Shown in pieces: positions 23,723-31,176 of a DNA stretch of 37,653 nt (its first letter is position 1; each line of letters begins with the position of its first letter). The notes under the pieces are model-generated. The model saw nothing but the letters and a program-made list of their open reading frames with translations, was not told the origin of the DNA and did no database searches. Both the position numbers and the translations under genes were made by a program. Source of the stretch: Candidatus Alcyoniella australis (GTDB lineage Bacteria; Lernaellota; Lernaellaia; JAVCCG01; Alcyoniellaceae); the NCBI GenBank assembly GCA_030765605.1, contig JAVCCG010000063.1, positions 1-37,653 of the forward strand. The letters are read 5' to 3'.

Positions 23723-23832
23723 CCGTCGAATTTATTTACTCAACGGCAGGCTATCGCCCAATCGCTTTGGCATTTATGCGGAATGTCATATGCAGCTTAG
23801 AGCCGCCGCCCGTTGTCTGTAACCCAGGTGCG

Positions 23833-24228
23833 TCAGCGCAGTCGAATTTGGCTCAGTCCCAAGGTCCCCTTGTCGCCGTCGTTGTACTGAATATCGTACT
23901 TGTTGCCGTTGATCGCGCCGACCGTGCCCGGGTAAAAGCGGCCGTCGGACCACTGGGCGATTACCTTGGTTCCGACCTGCACGTCGGCGGCCGCGGGCAC
24001 CATGTCCACGGCGATCTGCATCAGGGCGCAGCACTTCTGGTCGCCGTCGTCGAACAGGATCTGGAAGCCCGCGGCGCAGGGGCCGGTGACCTTGCCGTGA
24101 AACCAGCCGTTGGACGTCCACTCGGCGAACACGGCGGTTCCCGGATCGATTTTTTTATCCGAACCCAGGGCCAGTCCGGCGATTAAAAACGAGCAGACAA
24201 TCACGCAGATCAACAGGCAACGTTTCAT
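23833..24228 (-). CDS. Secreted protein with two Tudor-like domains
   Basis: The 131-residue protein has a signal peptide (MKRCLLICVIVCSFLIAGLALG). Two related units of about 45 residues follow. Unit one reads FAEWTSNGWFHGKV, then FDDGD; unit two reads IAQWSDGRFYPGTV, then YNDGD. The W-x-D/N-G-x-F/W-x-G-x-V plus DGD pattern is that of Tudor-like (DUF4537/agenet-type) small beta barrels, best known for binding methylated ligands in eukaryotes. Export in a bacterium argues for another ligand. Cysteines in unit one could form a disulfide. GGGGAA lies about 7 nt before ATG. Confidence 0.7.
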   Translation of the reverse strand: MKRCLLICVIVCSFLIAGLALGSDKKIDPGTAVFAEWTSNGWFHGKVTGPCAAGFQILFDDGDQKCCALMQIAVDMVPAAADVQVGTKVIAQWSDGRFYPGTVGAINGNKYDIQYNDGDKGTLGLSQIRLR

Positions 24229-24354
24229 CGAATTTCCCCGTAAAGGTTGGTTGGCATCAGCTTTTGATCAATATCTATCATGTACCGCGCGTTGCGGGCA
24301 ATTGCCGCGGCTGTGCTATATTTTTGCCGATCAGACCCGGTTCGGAGGAAGACC

Positions 24355-25131
24355 ATGGAGAAAATCAGGCTCGATTTACCGCCCGTGGGGGTCAGACTCT
24401 ACAGCGAGCGACCGGCGTGGTCCGACGAGATCCCGCTGTTTCGCGGCATCAGCTATTGCGACGCGGTGCGCGAGGTGACTTCGGGAACGGAGCTGTGGGT
24501 CGAACGCGAGTCGCTGACGACCTGTCAGTGGGCGCCGATCGCCCTGGGGTTCGATGCGCCCGCGGAAGGCTCGAGCTTTGAGCAATCGATCAAGCCGCGG
24601 GCGGTCGATACGGTGGGGATCTACCTGGCGCGTCTGGACGAGTTCAACCCCGAGATCGAGCCGCAGGTCGTAATCGTACGCAATATGGCGCCCACGCTAC
24701 GCTCGATGATCGAGCTTTTGGGCAAACAGGCGGCGGCCTGGGAGTACGCGGACGAGGGCGGGCTCTCGACCAGCGCGCTCAAGGTTTTATTCGAGGACAA
24801 TCCCGGCTGGCGCGGCCATTTGTCGTTGGGAGTAAACCGCGTTCTGGCCAAGCTCGACAACGTTCCGGGCTGGCAAGGTCTGACCAAGCTGATTTTCAGC
24901 AGCCGACCGGCCACCGTGCTGTTCGATCATCTGATCAAACGCACCATGGCCGACATGTCGATCTGCCGCAATTCCACCGTGGTGCCCATGCTCTCGGGCA
25001 AGGTCAACGTCTCGTATTTTTGCACCGGCGGGATTTCCTGGGGCCGCAACAATCCGCTGCACCTCACATCGGGTTGGCCCTGGGAACTGTGGCAAACGAT
25101 CGAGCCGCGGTTGGACTATTTGCGGCGATAG
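24355..25131 (+). CDS. DUF169 family protein
   Basis: The 258-residue protein matches DUF169: PPVGVRLYSERP near the start, a cysteine-rich pattern (YCDAVREVTSG, TTCQWAPIALGF, CRNSTVVPML, YFCTGGISWGRNN) and no signal peptide. The biochemical role of DUF169 is unknown; the conserved cysteines suggest metal or redox cofactor binding. ATG at 24355 is preferred over the longer frame because GGAGGA lies 5 nt upstream. A TATATT at 24317-24322 may be its -10. Its last 16 nt overlap the end of the convergent glycosyltransferase gene. Confidence 0.75.
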   Translation: MEKIRLDLPPVGVRLYSERPAWSDEIPLFRGISYCDAVREVTSGTELWVERESLTTCQWAPIALGFDAPAEGSSFEQSIKPRAVDTVGIYLARLDEFNPEIEPQVVIVRNMAPTLRSMIELLGKQAAAWEYADEGGLSTSALKVLFEDNPGWRGHLSLGVNRVLAKLDNVPGWQGLTKLIFSSRPATVLFDHLIKRTMADMSICRNSTVVPMLSGKVNVSYFCTGGISWGRNNPLHLTSGWPWELWQTIEPRLDYLRR

Positions 25132-26717
25132 ATGTCGAGCACGATCGGCGAGCGACCCACCGGCGGAAGCTCGCCCACCACCAGCCGCGGCTGACGCCCC
25201 TGCTCGGCCAGCAGCGCGGCCTCGCGCTGATAATCGGTTTGCAGCAATGACTCCAGTTTCCCGATAAACCAATCGGACGGATCGTCGCGGATCACCAGCG
25301 ACGAGGGCAGCCGCATTCTGACCACGTAGCGCGGCTGATTGCGCTCGATCTGTTCGAGCACGCGCTGCCGCAAGCGGGGCGAGTCGGGATGCTGCTCGAT
25401 CAGCGGCGCGGTGAACGCGATGCTGCTGGCGAGTCGGCGCCGGGCGTGATAGGCGAACTGCGGCTCCGAGCCCAGCACGTAGACCGTCTGTTCGGGGTCG
25501 GTGTTCTCGGCCAGGTACGCGCCGACCAGCTCGCCCTCGACGAACGGATTAAGCCCGAACATCGTCCTTGACAGTTCGTTTCCGCTCAGCCGATACAGCG
25601 GCCATTGGGCGGCCGTGGGAAAGACGAGCAGCAGCAGAAGGATCACGCAGGTCGAGACGCGCCGGTAGCTCTCGCCCAATCCCGAGGCTGCGGTAATATC
25701 GATCAACTTGTCGCCGCCGATTGCGGCGAGCATACACAGCGGCGGCAGCAACTGCTGAAAGTAGTGCGGTGTGTAGCGGCCCGAGGCCGAGACGCCGATA
25801 AAGGCCGAGAGCAGCCAGGCCGGAGCGAACCAGGCCGCGGCGCGTTTTTTATCCGTGCGCCGCAACAGCGTCACTGCGCCGATGGACGCCACGGCGAGCA
25901 GGGGCAGGTCGCGGGCGAGCATGCCGCGCGACAACGCCTCGTACGCCAAGATGCGCCAGCGCTGATCCAGGCCGATGGACGAGGAGTATCCGACGTTGTA
26001 GCCCAGGGCCCAATAGATCAGCTCCGATGCGGACCCGCGACAGGCGAAATAGGCGAGGCATAGGGCCAACGTCAGGCCAAAACCCGCGCCGACCAGCGCC
26101 AGGCCCGCAAGTCGTTGGCGCGTACGGCCGGCGGCGAGCCAGACCAGCGCCAGGATCGGCAGCCCCTCGGTCAATGCAACGGGCTTGAACAGCGCGGCCG
26201 CGCCGATCAGCGCTCCGCACAATACGTAGCGCCACGGCTGCCGGTCGTGTTCGTCTCGCGGCAGGCTCAGCAGCGCGGCGATGATCAGCAATGCCATGTA
26301 TTGCTCGACGTTGGCCGAAAAGCCGAAGTAAGCCGGAGCAACCTGGGTCAGCGCCAGCAGCGCGGCGGCGATACAGGCTGCACGCGTTGTGTACCACTTG
26401 CGCGTCAAACGAAAGATCAGCAGCGCGCAAAGCACTGTGACCGCGATCAAGGTGGCGTGGATCGCCCTGGTTCCTCCGCCAAGAGCTAGGGCCAGGCCGT
26501 AGACTGCGAAGATCCCGGGCGGCTTGGAATCGACCACATCGACGTAGAGCCGCTCGCCATCGAGTGCGCGCCAGGCGCCGTAGGCGTACATCCCCTCGTC
26601 GCGATCAAGGGGCACATCAAGCGCTGCCAAACGCAACAGCACAGCGGCGAGCACAGCGAACAAGGCGACTGCGGCCCACAGGCGCGATCGGCCGTCGAGT
26701 ATCGAAGCCTTGAGCAT
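25116..26717 (-). CDS. GT39/ArnT-like membrane glycosyltransferase (GT-C)
   Basis: The 533-residue polytopic protein has the GT39-type motif DRDEGMYAYGAW in the first external loop (about 39-50), then YVDVVDSKPPGIFAVY and many hydrophobic helices. A soluble C-terminal region (about 380-533) contains VYVLGSEPQFAYHARR. The family transfers sugars from polyprenyl phosphate carriers to proteins or lipids outside the membrane. The start ATG at 26717 is followed at once by a basic segment and the first helix. Repeat copies G1-G3 lie upstream. Confidence 0.82.
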   Translation of the reverse strand: MLKASILDGRSRLWAAVALFAVLAAVLLRLAALDVPLDRDEGMYAYGAWRALDGERLYVDVVDSKPPGIFAVYGLALALGGGTRAIHATLIAVTVLCALLIFRLTRKWYTTRAACIAAALLALTQVAPAYFGFSANVEQYMALLIIAALLSLPRDEHDRQPWRYVLCGALIGAAALFKPVALTEGLPILALVWLAAGRTRQRLAGLALVGAGFGLTLALCLAYFACRGSASELIYWALGYNVGYSSSIGLDQRWRILAYEALSRGMLARDLPLLAVASIGAVTLLRRTDKKRAAAWFAPAWLLSAFIGVSASGRYTPHYFQQLLPPLCMLAAIGGDKLIDITAASGLGESYRRVSTCVILLLLLVFPTAAQWPLYRLSGNELSRTMFGLNPFVEGELVGAYLAENTDPEQTVYVLGSEPQFAYHARRRLASSIAFTAPLIEQHPDSPRLRQRVLEQIERNQPRYVVRMRLPSSLVIRDDPSDWFIGKLESLLQTDYQREAALLAEQGRQPRLVVGELPPVGRSPIVLDIYRRK

Positions 26718-26825
26718 GTCAGCCTTATACGACAGTTAACACGCGGAGAGCCAGTCCGACCTGTTGTTAAACCGTTTATCAGATACGCAAACGCAGCAGA
26801 CTTGCGGTTCGACGAAGGTTGCTAT

Positions 26826-26890
26826 GCCGCGAAGTTCGGCGTTGCTTTACGACCAGCGTTCTGCGCGTGTTTTGCCGCGGCTCATAGCCG
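26826..26890 (+). repeat. CMA-hairpin element, copy G1
   Basis: A 50-nt arm (26826-26875, ending CTGCGCGTGTTTTGC) is followed by the shorter hairpin CGGCT-CAT-AGCCG (26878-26890). Most degraded member of the three-copy array. Confidence 0.6.
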
Positions 26891-26959
26891 GGCGCGGGGT
26901 GGATCGTGGAGCTGCGACCATGGTCCGCTCGCGTGCCATGCGGGCACCTCAAAGGTGCC
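26891..26959 (+). repeat. CMA-hairpin element, copy G2
   Basis: A 51-nt arm ending CTCGCGTGCCATGC, as in copy D, precedes hairpin GGCACCT-CAA-AGGTGCC (26943-26959). It begins at the last bases of G1 and is followed by GCCGGAACAGGTC, shared with the tail of G3. Confidence 0.7.
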
Positions 26960-26996
26960 GCCGGAACAGGTCAGTGCCTTAGCATTAAGGTGTGCC

Positions 26997-27064
26997 GTCG
27001 CGGCGAGGGTCGTTGAGTTAAGACCCTTTTGCTGCGCGAGCTTTGCGGGCACCTCCAAGGTGCC
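26997..27064 (+). repeat. CMA-hairpin element, copy G3
   Basis: A 50-nt arm (26997-27046, ending CTGCGCGAGCTTTGC) precedes hairpin GGCACCT-CCA-AGGTGCC (27048-27064). GGGTC and GACCC in the arm form a second stem. The hairpin ends 12 nt from the stop of the diacylglycerol-kinase-like gene running towards it. Confidence 0.75.
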
Positions 27065-27076
27065 GTCGGAACAGGT

Positions 27077-28084
27077 CTACACTTTAGCTTGAAGGTGCCG
27101 CCGGAAGTCCAGCACGTCCACGGTGAACTCCGAGACCCGCAGGTCCAGATCCTTGTGGTAGCCCTCGGGATCTCCGCCGAGCTGGAACGGCGCGTCCTGC
27201 TCGAGTTCGAGGCGCACCTGCTTGACCAGGAAATAGTGCAGATCGGGGTGCTCGTAGACGCCGCGCCAGACCTTACGGATGTTGGCCAGCAGCTTGGGCA
27301 CCGGCGGGTTGCCGATCAGCAGTTGGCAATAGCCGGGTATGCTCGTGGCAAACGGGAAGACATTGAGCTTGAATCCGTAATAGTTGGTTGTGCCAAAGCC
27401 CGCCATCAGCGCATCGCCCTGGAAGATCGTCTCGCCCTTGCCGACATTGAGTTCCTCGCGCCCCTTGGAGTGCGAGATGCGATAGATCGGCTCGTCGGAC
27501 ATATTGATCGCGCGAATTTTGAAGTGCATGTTGCTGGTCAATACCTTGGGGATCGACTTGGTGGCCAGCGCGATCAGGTAGCCCCAGAGGCTGTTGGCGA
27601 CCTTCCACGTAAAGCCCTTGGAGAAGCGCCGCTTGAATTCGATGTAGTCGTTGAGCACCATCGCGTCCACGCCGAAGCCGCCGAAGTGGAACAGCCGATC
27701 CTCGGCCTCGAGCATGTTGAACGTGCCGAACCGCAGCTCGTGCTCGTGCTTCTGCCGCAGTTCCCAGATCGGATTGACCTTGGGCGGCACGTTGAGCAGC
27801 CCGGCCCAACCATTGCCGGTGCCCAGCTTGAGCAGACCGAAACGCGGCATGCTGTAGTCGCCGCCCTCCGCGTTGTACGCTTTGATCTTGAGGTGGACCT
27901 GCTCCATGATCCGCATCGCGGTGCCGTCGCCGCCGCCGCAGAGCACGAGCGGATAGCGCTTTTGGATGATCTCGTCCAGGCTCTGGTCGGACTGTTCGAT
28001 GGTCTGGGTAACGTACAGATCCTCGACGTCCACATGTTGGGAGATCATCTGCAGGGTCGACTTGGAGACCTTGCGCGCACACAT
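27077..28084 (-). CDS. Diacylglycerol kinase-like lipid kinase
   Basis: The 335-residue protein has the DAGK-catalytic signature CGGGDGTAMRIM (49-60) and LLKLGTGNGWAG, followed by the second lobe with GGFGVDAMVLNDY and the C-terminal GDPEG motif. It should phosphorylate a lipid or sphingoid alcohol at the membrane. ATG at 28084 is the only normal start, but upstream codons in frame read ITIKNFAVAVN, which resembles the missing first beta strand. A rare ATT start at 28117, preceded by GGGGG, is possible. The last codons run to within 12 nt of repeat copy G3. Confidence 0.8.
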   Translation of the reverse strand: MCARKVSKSTLQMISQHVDVEDLYVTQTIEQSDQSLDEIIQKRYPLVLCGGGDGTAMRIMEQVHLKIKAYNAEGGDYSMPRFGLLKLGTGNGWAGLLNVPPKVNPIWELRQKHEHELRFGTFNMLEAEDRLFHFGGFGVDAMVLNDYIEFKRRFSKGFTWKVANSLWGYLIALATKSIPKVLTSNMHFKIRAINMSDEPIYRISHSKGREELNVGKGETIFQGDALMAGFGTTNYYGFKLNVFPFATSIPGYCQLLIGNPPVPKLLANIRKVWRGVYEHPDLHYFLVKQVRLELEQDAPFQLGGDPEGYHKDLDLRVSEFTVDVLDFRRHLQAKV

Positions 28085-28277
28085 ATTGACCGCAACGGCA
28101 AAGTTTTTAATCGTAATCCCCCGTTTAGCCCGAAATATCTTTCCAGTCTGTTTTTAACACCTGACACAATAGCCAAAAGCTGTCAACCGCCCTCGTGACC
28201 GGGCTTGAGCGCTAAGCCCATTAAAAAATGCGGACTGGCTGATAACGCTTCGCTACATTATTATTGCACAACACATC

Positions 28278-29738
28278 ATGGTGAAGCTGAGCAAACCGAA
28301 GCTGTCGGACCTGGTCAACCTGCTGATCATCGCCCTGCCGATCGGGGCCTGGATCGAGGGGCTCGTTCGCGGCAGCGGCGCGTCGCTTTGGCTGCGCGAC
28401 TGGCTGCTCTCGAGCCTGGCCACATTGTCGTTCCTGATCGTTTTTTTAAACGTGATCAGCAGTCATGGTTACCTCTGGGTCCTGGCGCTAATCGCGATAA
28501 TCTGCGCGCTGCACGGCCTGCGCGTGGCCCGTCGGCCCCACTTTATTCGGAAATTCCTGAGAGCAACGGTCTGGACGATTTTCTTGTTCTGGAAGTACAC
28601 GGCGATCATCTTCACTCTTGCTGGCTGGTGGGTGCTGGCGATCAAAGTGCCGGGCTGGACATCGTTGATCGCGCTGTGCTGGCTCGCCGTGTACCTGGAA
28701 TTTCGCACTCTGAAATTTGTGCGCCGCAGTATCGCGGGCCTGATCGGCCTGACCTCGCTGTTGCTGTGCCTGCTGCTGCAAGTCCATGACTACTGCGGAG
28801 CCTCGCCGACCAAGCCCAAAAACATCTTCGGCAGATGCGGCACCTATGACATCGTGGACAACGGGCGCGGCCTGTTCGTTGTCGCTTTACGTGCCAGGTT
28901 TGCTCGCAGTCTCCAACCCAACGCAGAGTGGTCCCTTCTGGAAAAGACCGACTCGCCCCAACGGATGACCGTCGACCGCCTGACGGGCGATATCCTGCTG
29001 GCCAACTACGGCGGGGGTTGGATCACGGTGTTCGATGGCACGAACATCGAGACGATAAGAACCTGCCCAGAGCCGGTGGATATTGCGATCGACCAGGATC
29101 GGCGGCGGATGTACGTGGCCTGCGAGCGGATTGGCGTAATGCCGGTCTACGACCTTGACGGCGAACACGAACTGATCGAGACCCGGGACTCGCAGATCTT
29201 ATCCGTCAGCCTTTCTTTGGACCAGAAACGGCACAGACTCTACGCCACCTCGGAGATCCTCTGGGGCGCGCTAGAGGCCTTTGACCTCGACAGCGACTCG
29301 CACAGCGTGATCTACCCTGGGTTGCTCGTCTGGGGCGTGGCTGTGGACGAACTTACCGGCAACGTCTGGGTCGCCCGACCGCTGGCTGGACTGCTCGAGG
29401 TCTACGACCCTCAGCTGCACAAACTGGCCTCGGTGCGGGTGGGCACCTCGCCGCGCGATCTGGCGATCGACCCACAGCGACGGGTGCTGCTGGCGGGCAA
29501 CTATTTCTCGGGCACCGTGGCTGTTGTCGACCTGGACCAAATGCGGCTGGTCCGGCGACTGCGCGTGGGGCGCTACAGCCCGCTGCCGCTGCTCACCGGC
29601 GTGTACGTGGGCACGGACGGCTGGTGGTACGCAGCGGACCGCCACGGGGTCTGGCGCATCAGGCCCAGCCTGCCGCCTGAGCCGGACGCCGATTGCTGGC
29701 CGCCGGAGATGTCGCCGGTGCCGGAGCTGGTCCTGTGA
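28278..29738 (+). CDS. Membrane protein with extracytoplasmic beta-propeller (paralogue 1)
   Basis: The 486-residue protein has about five hydrophobic segments in residues 10-175 and then a beta-propeller-like region (about 185-470). Its repeating blades read MTVDRLTGDILLANY, IAIDQDRRRMYVAC, LSLDQKRHRLYATS, VAVDELTGNVWVAR and LAIDPQRRVLLAGNY, a YVTN/NHL-like pattern. It is probably a sensor, binding or scaffold protein; no catalytic residues are evident. ATG at 28278 has a weak ribosome site. It is followed after 1 nt by a close paralogue. Confidence 0.75.
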   Translation: MVKLSKPKLSDLVNLLIIALPIGAWIEGLVRGSGASLWLRDWLLSSLATLSFLIVFLNVISSHGYLWVLALIAIICALHGLRVARRPHFIRKFLRATVWTIFLFWKYTAIIFTLAGWWVLAIKVPGWTSLIALCWLAVYLEFRTLKFVRRSIAGLIGLTSLLLCLLLQVHDYCGASPTKPKNIFGRCGTYDIVDNGRGLFVVALRARFARSLQPNAEWSLLEKTDSPQRMTVDRLTGDILLANYGGGWITVFDGTNIETIRTCPEPVDIAIDQDRRRMYVACERIGVMPVYDLDGEHELIETRDSQILSVSLSLDQKRHRLYATSEILWGALEAFDLDSDSHSVIYPGLLVWGVAVDELTGNVWVARPLAGLLEVYDPQLHKLASVRVGTSPRDLAIDPQRRVLLAGNYFSGTVAVVDLDQMRLVRRLRVGRYSPLPLLTGVYVGTDGWWYAADRHGVWRIRPSLPPEPDADCWPPEMSPVPELVL

Positions 29739-29739
29739 G

Positions 29740-31176
29740 ATGAGAAAGCCCAAGGGCGCGGACCTGGTCAACCTGCTAATCGTCACGTTGCCGATTGCGG
29801 CCTGGCTCGAGGGGCTCGTTCGCGGCAGCGGCGCGTCGCTTTGGCTGCGAGACTGGCTGCTCTCGGGCCTGGCCACGGTGTCGTTCCTGATCGTTTTTTC
29901 CAACTTGACCAGCAAGCACGGCTACCTCTGGGTCCTGGCGCTGGTCGCGATAATCTGCACGCTGCACGGCCTGCGCGTGGCCCGTCGACCCAACGATCCG
30001 CGTGGTTTCTTACAAACCGCCGGTCGGACGTTTATCACGTTTTGGAAATACGTGGCCATCGTCTTCGTGCTCGTGGGCTGGTGGGTGCTTGCGATCAAGT
30101 TTCCGGGCTGGAGCGCGCTGATTGCGCTTTGCGGGCTTGCCGCCTACCTGGCGACCCGCGAGCGCGCCTTTGTCCGTCGCAACTTCGCCGCGATGCTCGG
30201 AGTGGCTTCGCTGTCGCTATTCATGCTGTTGCAGGTCCACGAGTTCGCAACGGCCCAGACCGCGGGCGGCGTGCGGATCTTCGAGCGTTACGGCGCCTAC
30301 GACATCGCGGACAACGGACGCGGGCTGTTTGTGGTCACCGCGCGCCATCCCGACGCCTTTAGGCTGATGCCCAACCAAAGCTGGCAGGACGTACAGCAGG
30401 CCTACAATCCACAGCGGATGGCGGTCGACCGCCAAACGGGCGAGATCCTACTGGCGAACTACCTCGGATCGCGGATCACGATCTTCGACGGCATTCAATC
30501 CGAGACGATCAAAACCTGTAGATGGCCGGTGGACATGGCCGTCGACCAGGACCGGCGGCGGTTGTACGTGGCCTGCGAGGGGATCCAGGAGCTGCAAGTC
30601 TATCAGCTCGACGGCGACCGCTCGCAAATCGACGCATGGTCCTCGCAGATCATGTCGTACAGCCTGGCTCTGGATCAGGTGCGGCACAGGCTCTACACCA
30701 CCTCCGAGATCCTCTGGGGCGCGCTTGAGGCGTTCGACACAACGGACGGCTCGCGCAGCAAGATCCACCCCGGGCTGATTGTCTGGGGCGTGGCCGTGGA
30801 CGAGCTGACCGGCAACGTCTGGATCGCCCGACCGCTGCCCGGAGTGCTCGAGGTCTACGACCCGCAGCTGCGCAAACTGGCCTCGGTGCGCGTGGGCACC
30901 TCGCCGCGCGATCTGGCGATCGATCCGCAGCGCCGGGTGCTGCTGGCGGGCAACTATTTCTCGGGCACCTTGGCCGTGGTCGACCTGGACCAAATGCGGC
31001 TGGTCCAACGCCTGAGCGTGGGGAGCTACAGCCCACTGCCGCTGCTCACCGGCGTGTACGTGGGCACGGACGGCTGGTGGTACACCGCGGATCGTTCGGG
31101 GGTCTGGCGCATCAGGCCCAGCGTGCCGCCCGAGCCGAACACCTACGGCTGGCCGCCGTCGCCAACCGGACTATAG
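29740..31176 (+). CDS. Membrane protein with extracytoplasmic beta-propeller (paralogue 2)
   Basis: The 478-residue tandem paralogue of the preceding gene has the same layout: MRKPKGADLVNLLI, five or so membrane helices, then propeller blades such as MAVDRQTGEILLANY, MAVDQDRRRLYVAC and LAIDPQRRVLLAGNY. The first 75 and last 120 residues are very similar to paralogue 1, about a dozen changes in the last 120, whereas the middle (about 80-190) is clearly diverged. ATG at 29740 lies 1 nt after the upstream stop; longer frames to the left are not used. Its stop lies in CTATAG, which also provides the stop of the convergent radical SAM gene. Confidence 0.78.
   Translation: MRKPKGADLVNLLIVTLPIAAWLEGLVRGSGASLWLRDWLLSGLATVSFLIVFSNLTSKHGYLWVLALVAIICTLHGLRVARRPNDPRGFLQTAGRTFITFWKYVAIVFVLVGWWVLAIKFPGWSALIALCGLAAYLATRERAFVRRNFAAMLGVASLSLFMLLQVHEFATAQTAGGVRIFERYGAYDIADNGRGLFVVTARHPDAFRLMPNQSWQDVQQAYNPQRMAVDRQTGEILLANYLGSRITIFDGIQSETIKTCRWPVDMAVDQDRRRLYVACEGIQELQVYQLDGDRSQIDAWSSQIMSYSLALDQVRHRLYTTSEILWGALEAFDTTDGSRSKIHPGLIVWGVAVDELTGNVWIARPLPGVLEVYDPQLRKLASVRVGTSPRDLAIDPQRRVLLAGNYFSGTLAVVDLDQMRLVQRLSVGSYSPLPLLTGVYVGTDGWWYTADRSGVWRIRPSVPPEPNTYGWPPSPTGL

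Larger units (their letters stand above)
26718..27076. other. Gene-free region with a tandem array of repeat elements
   Basis: No gene. It contains CMA-hairpin copies G1, G2 and G3 in one orientation, the last two with hairpins 105 nt apart and a shared tail GGAACAGGTC. 26718-26825 shows nothing I recognise apart from being upstream of the glycosyltransferase start. Confidence 0.65.

Noticed and set aside
28205-28223. GGGCTT...AAGCCC hairpin as terminator
   Set aside because: It is followed by A-rich rather than T-rich sequence on the plus strand and lies between divergent genes, where none is needed.
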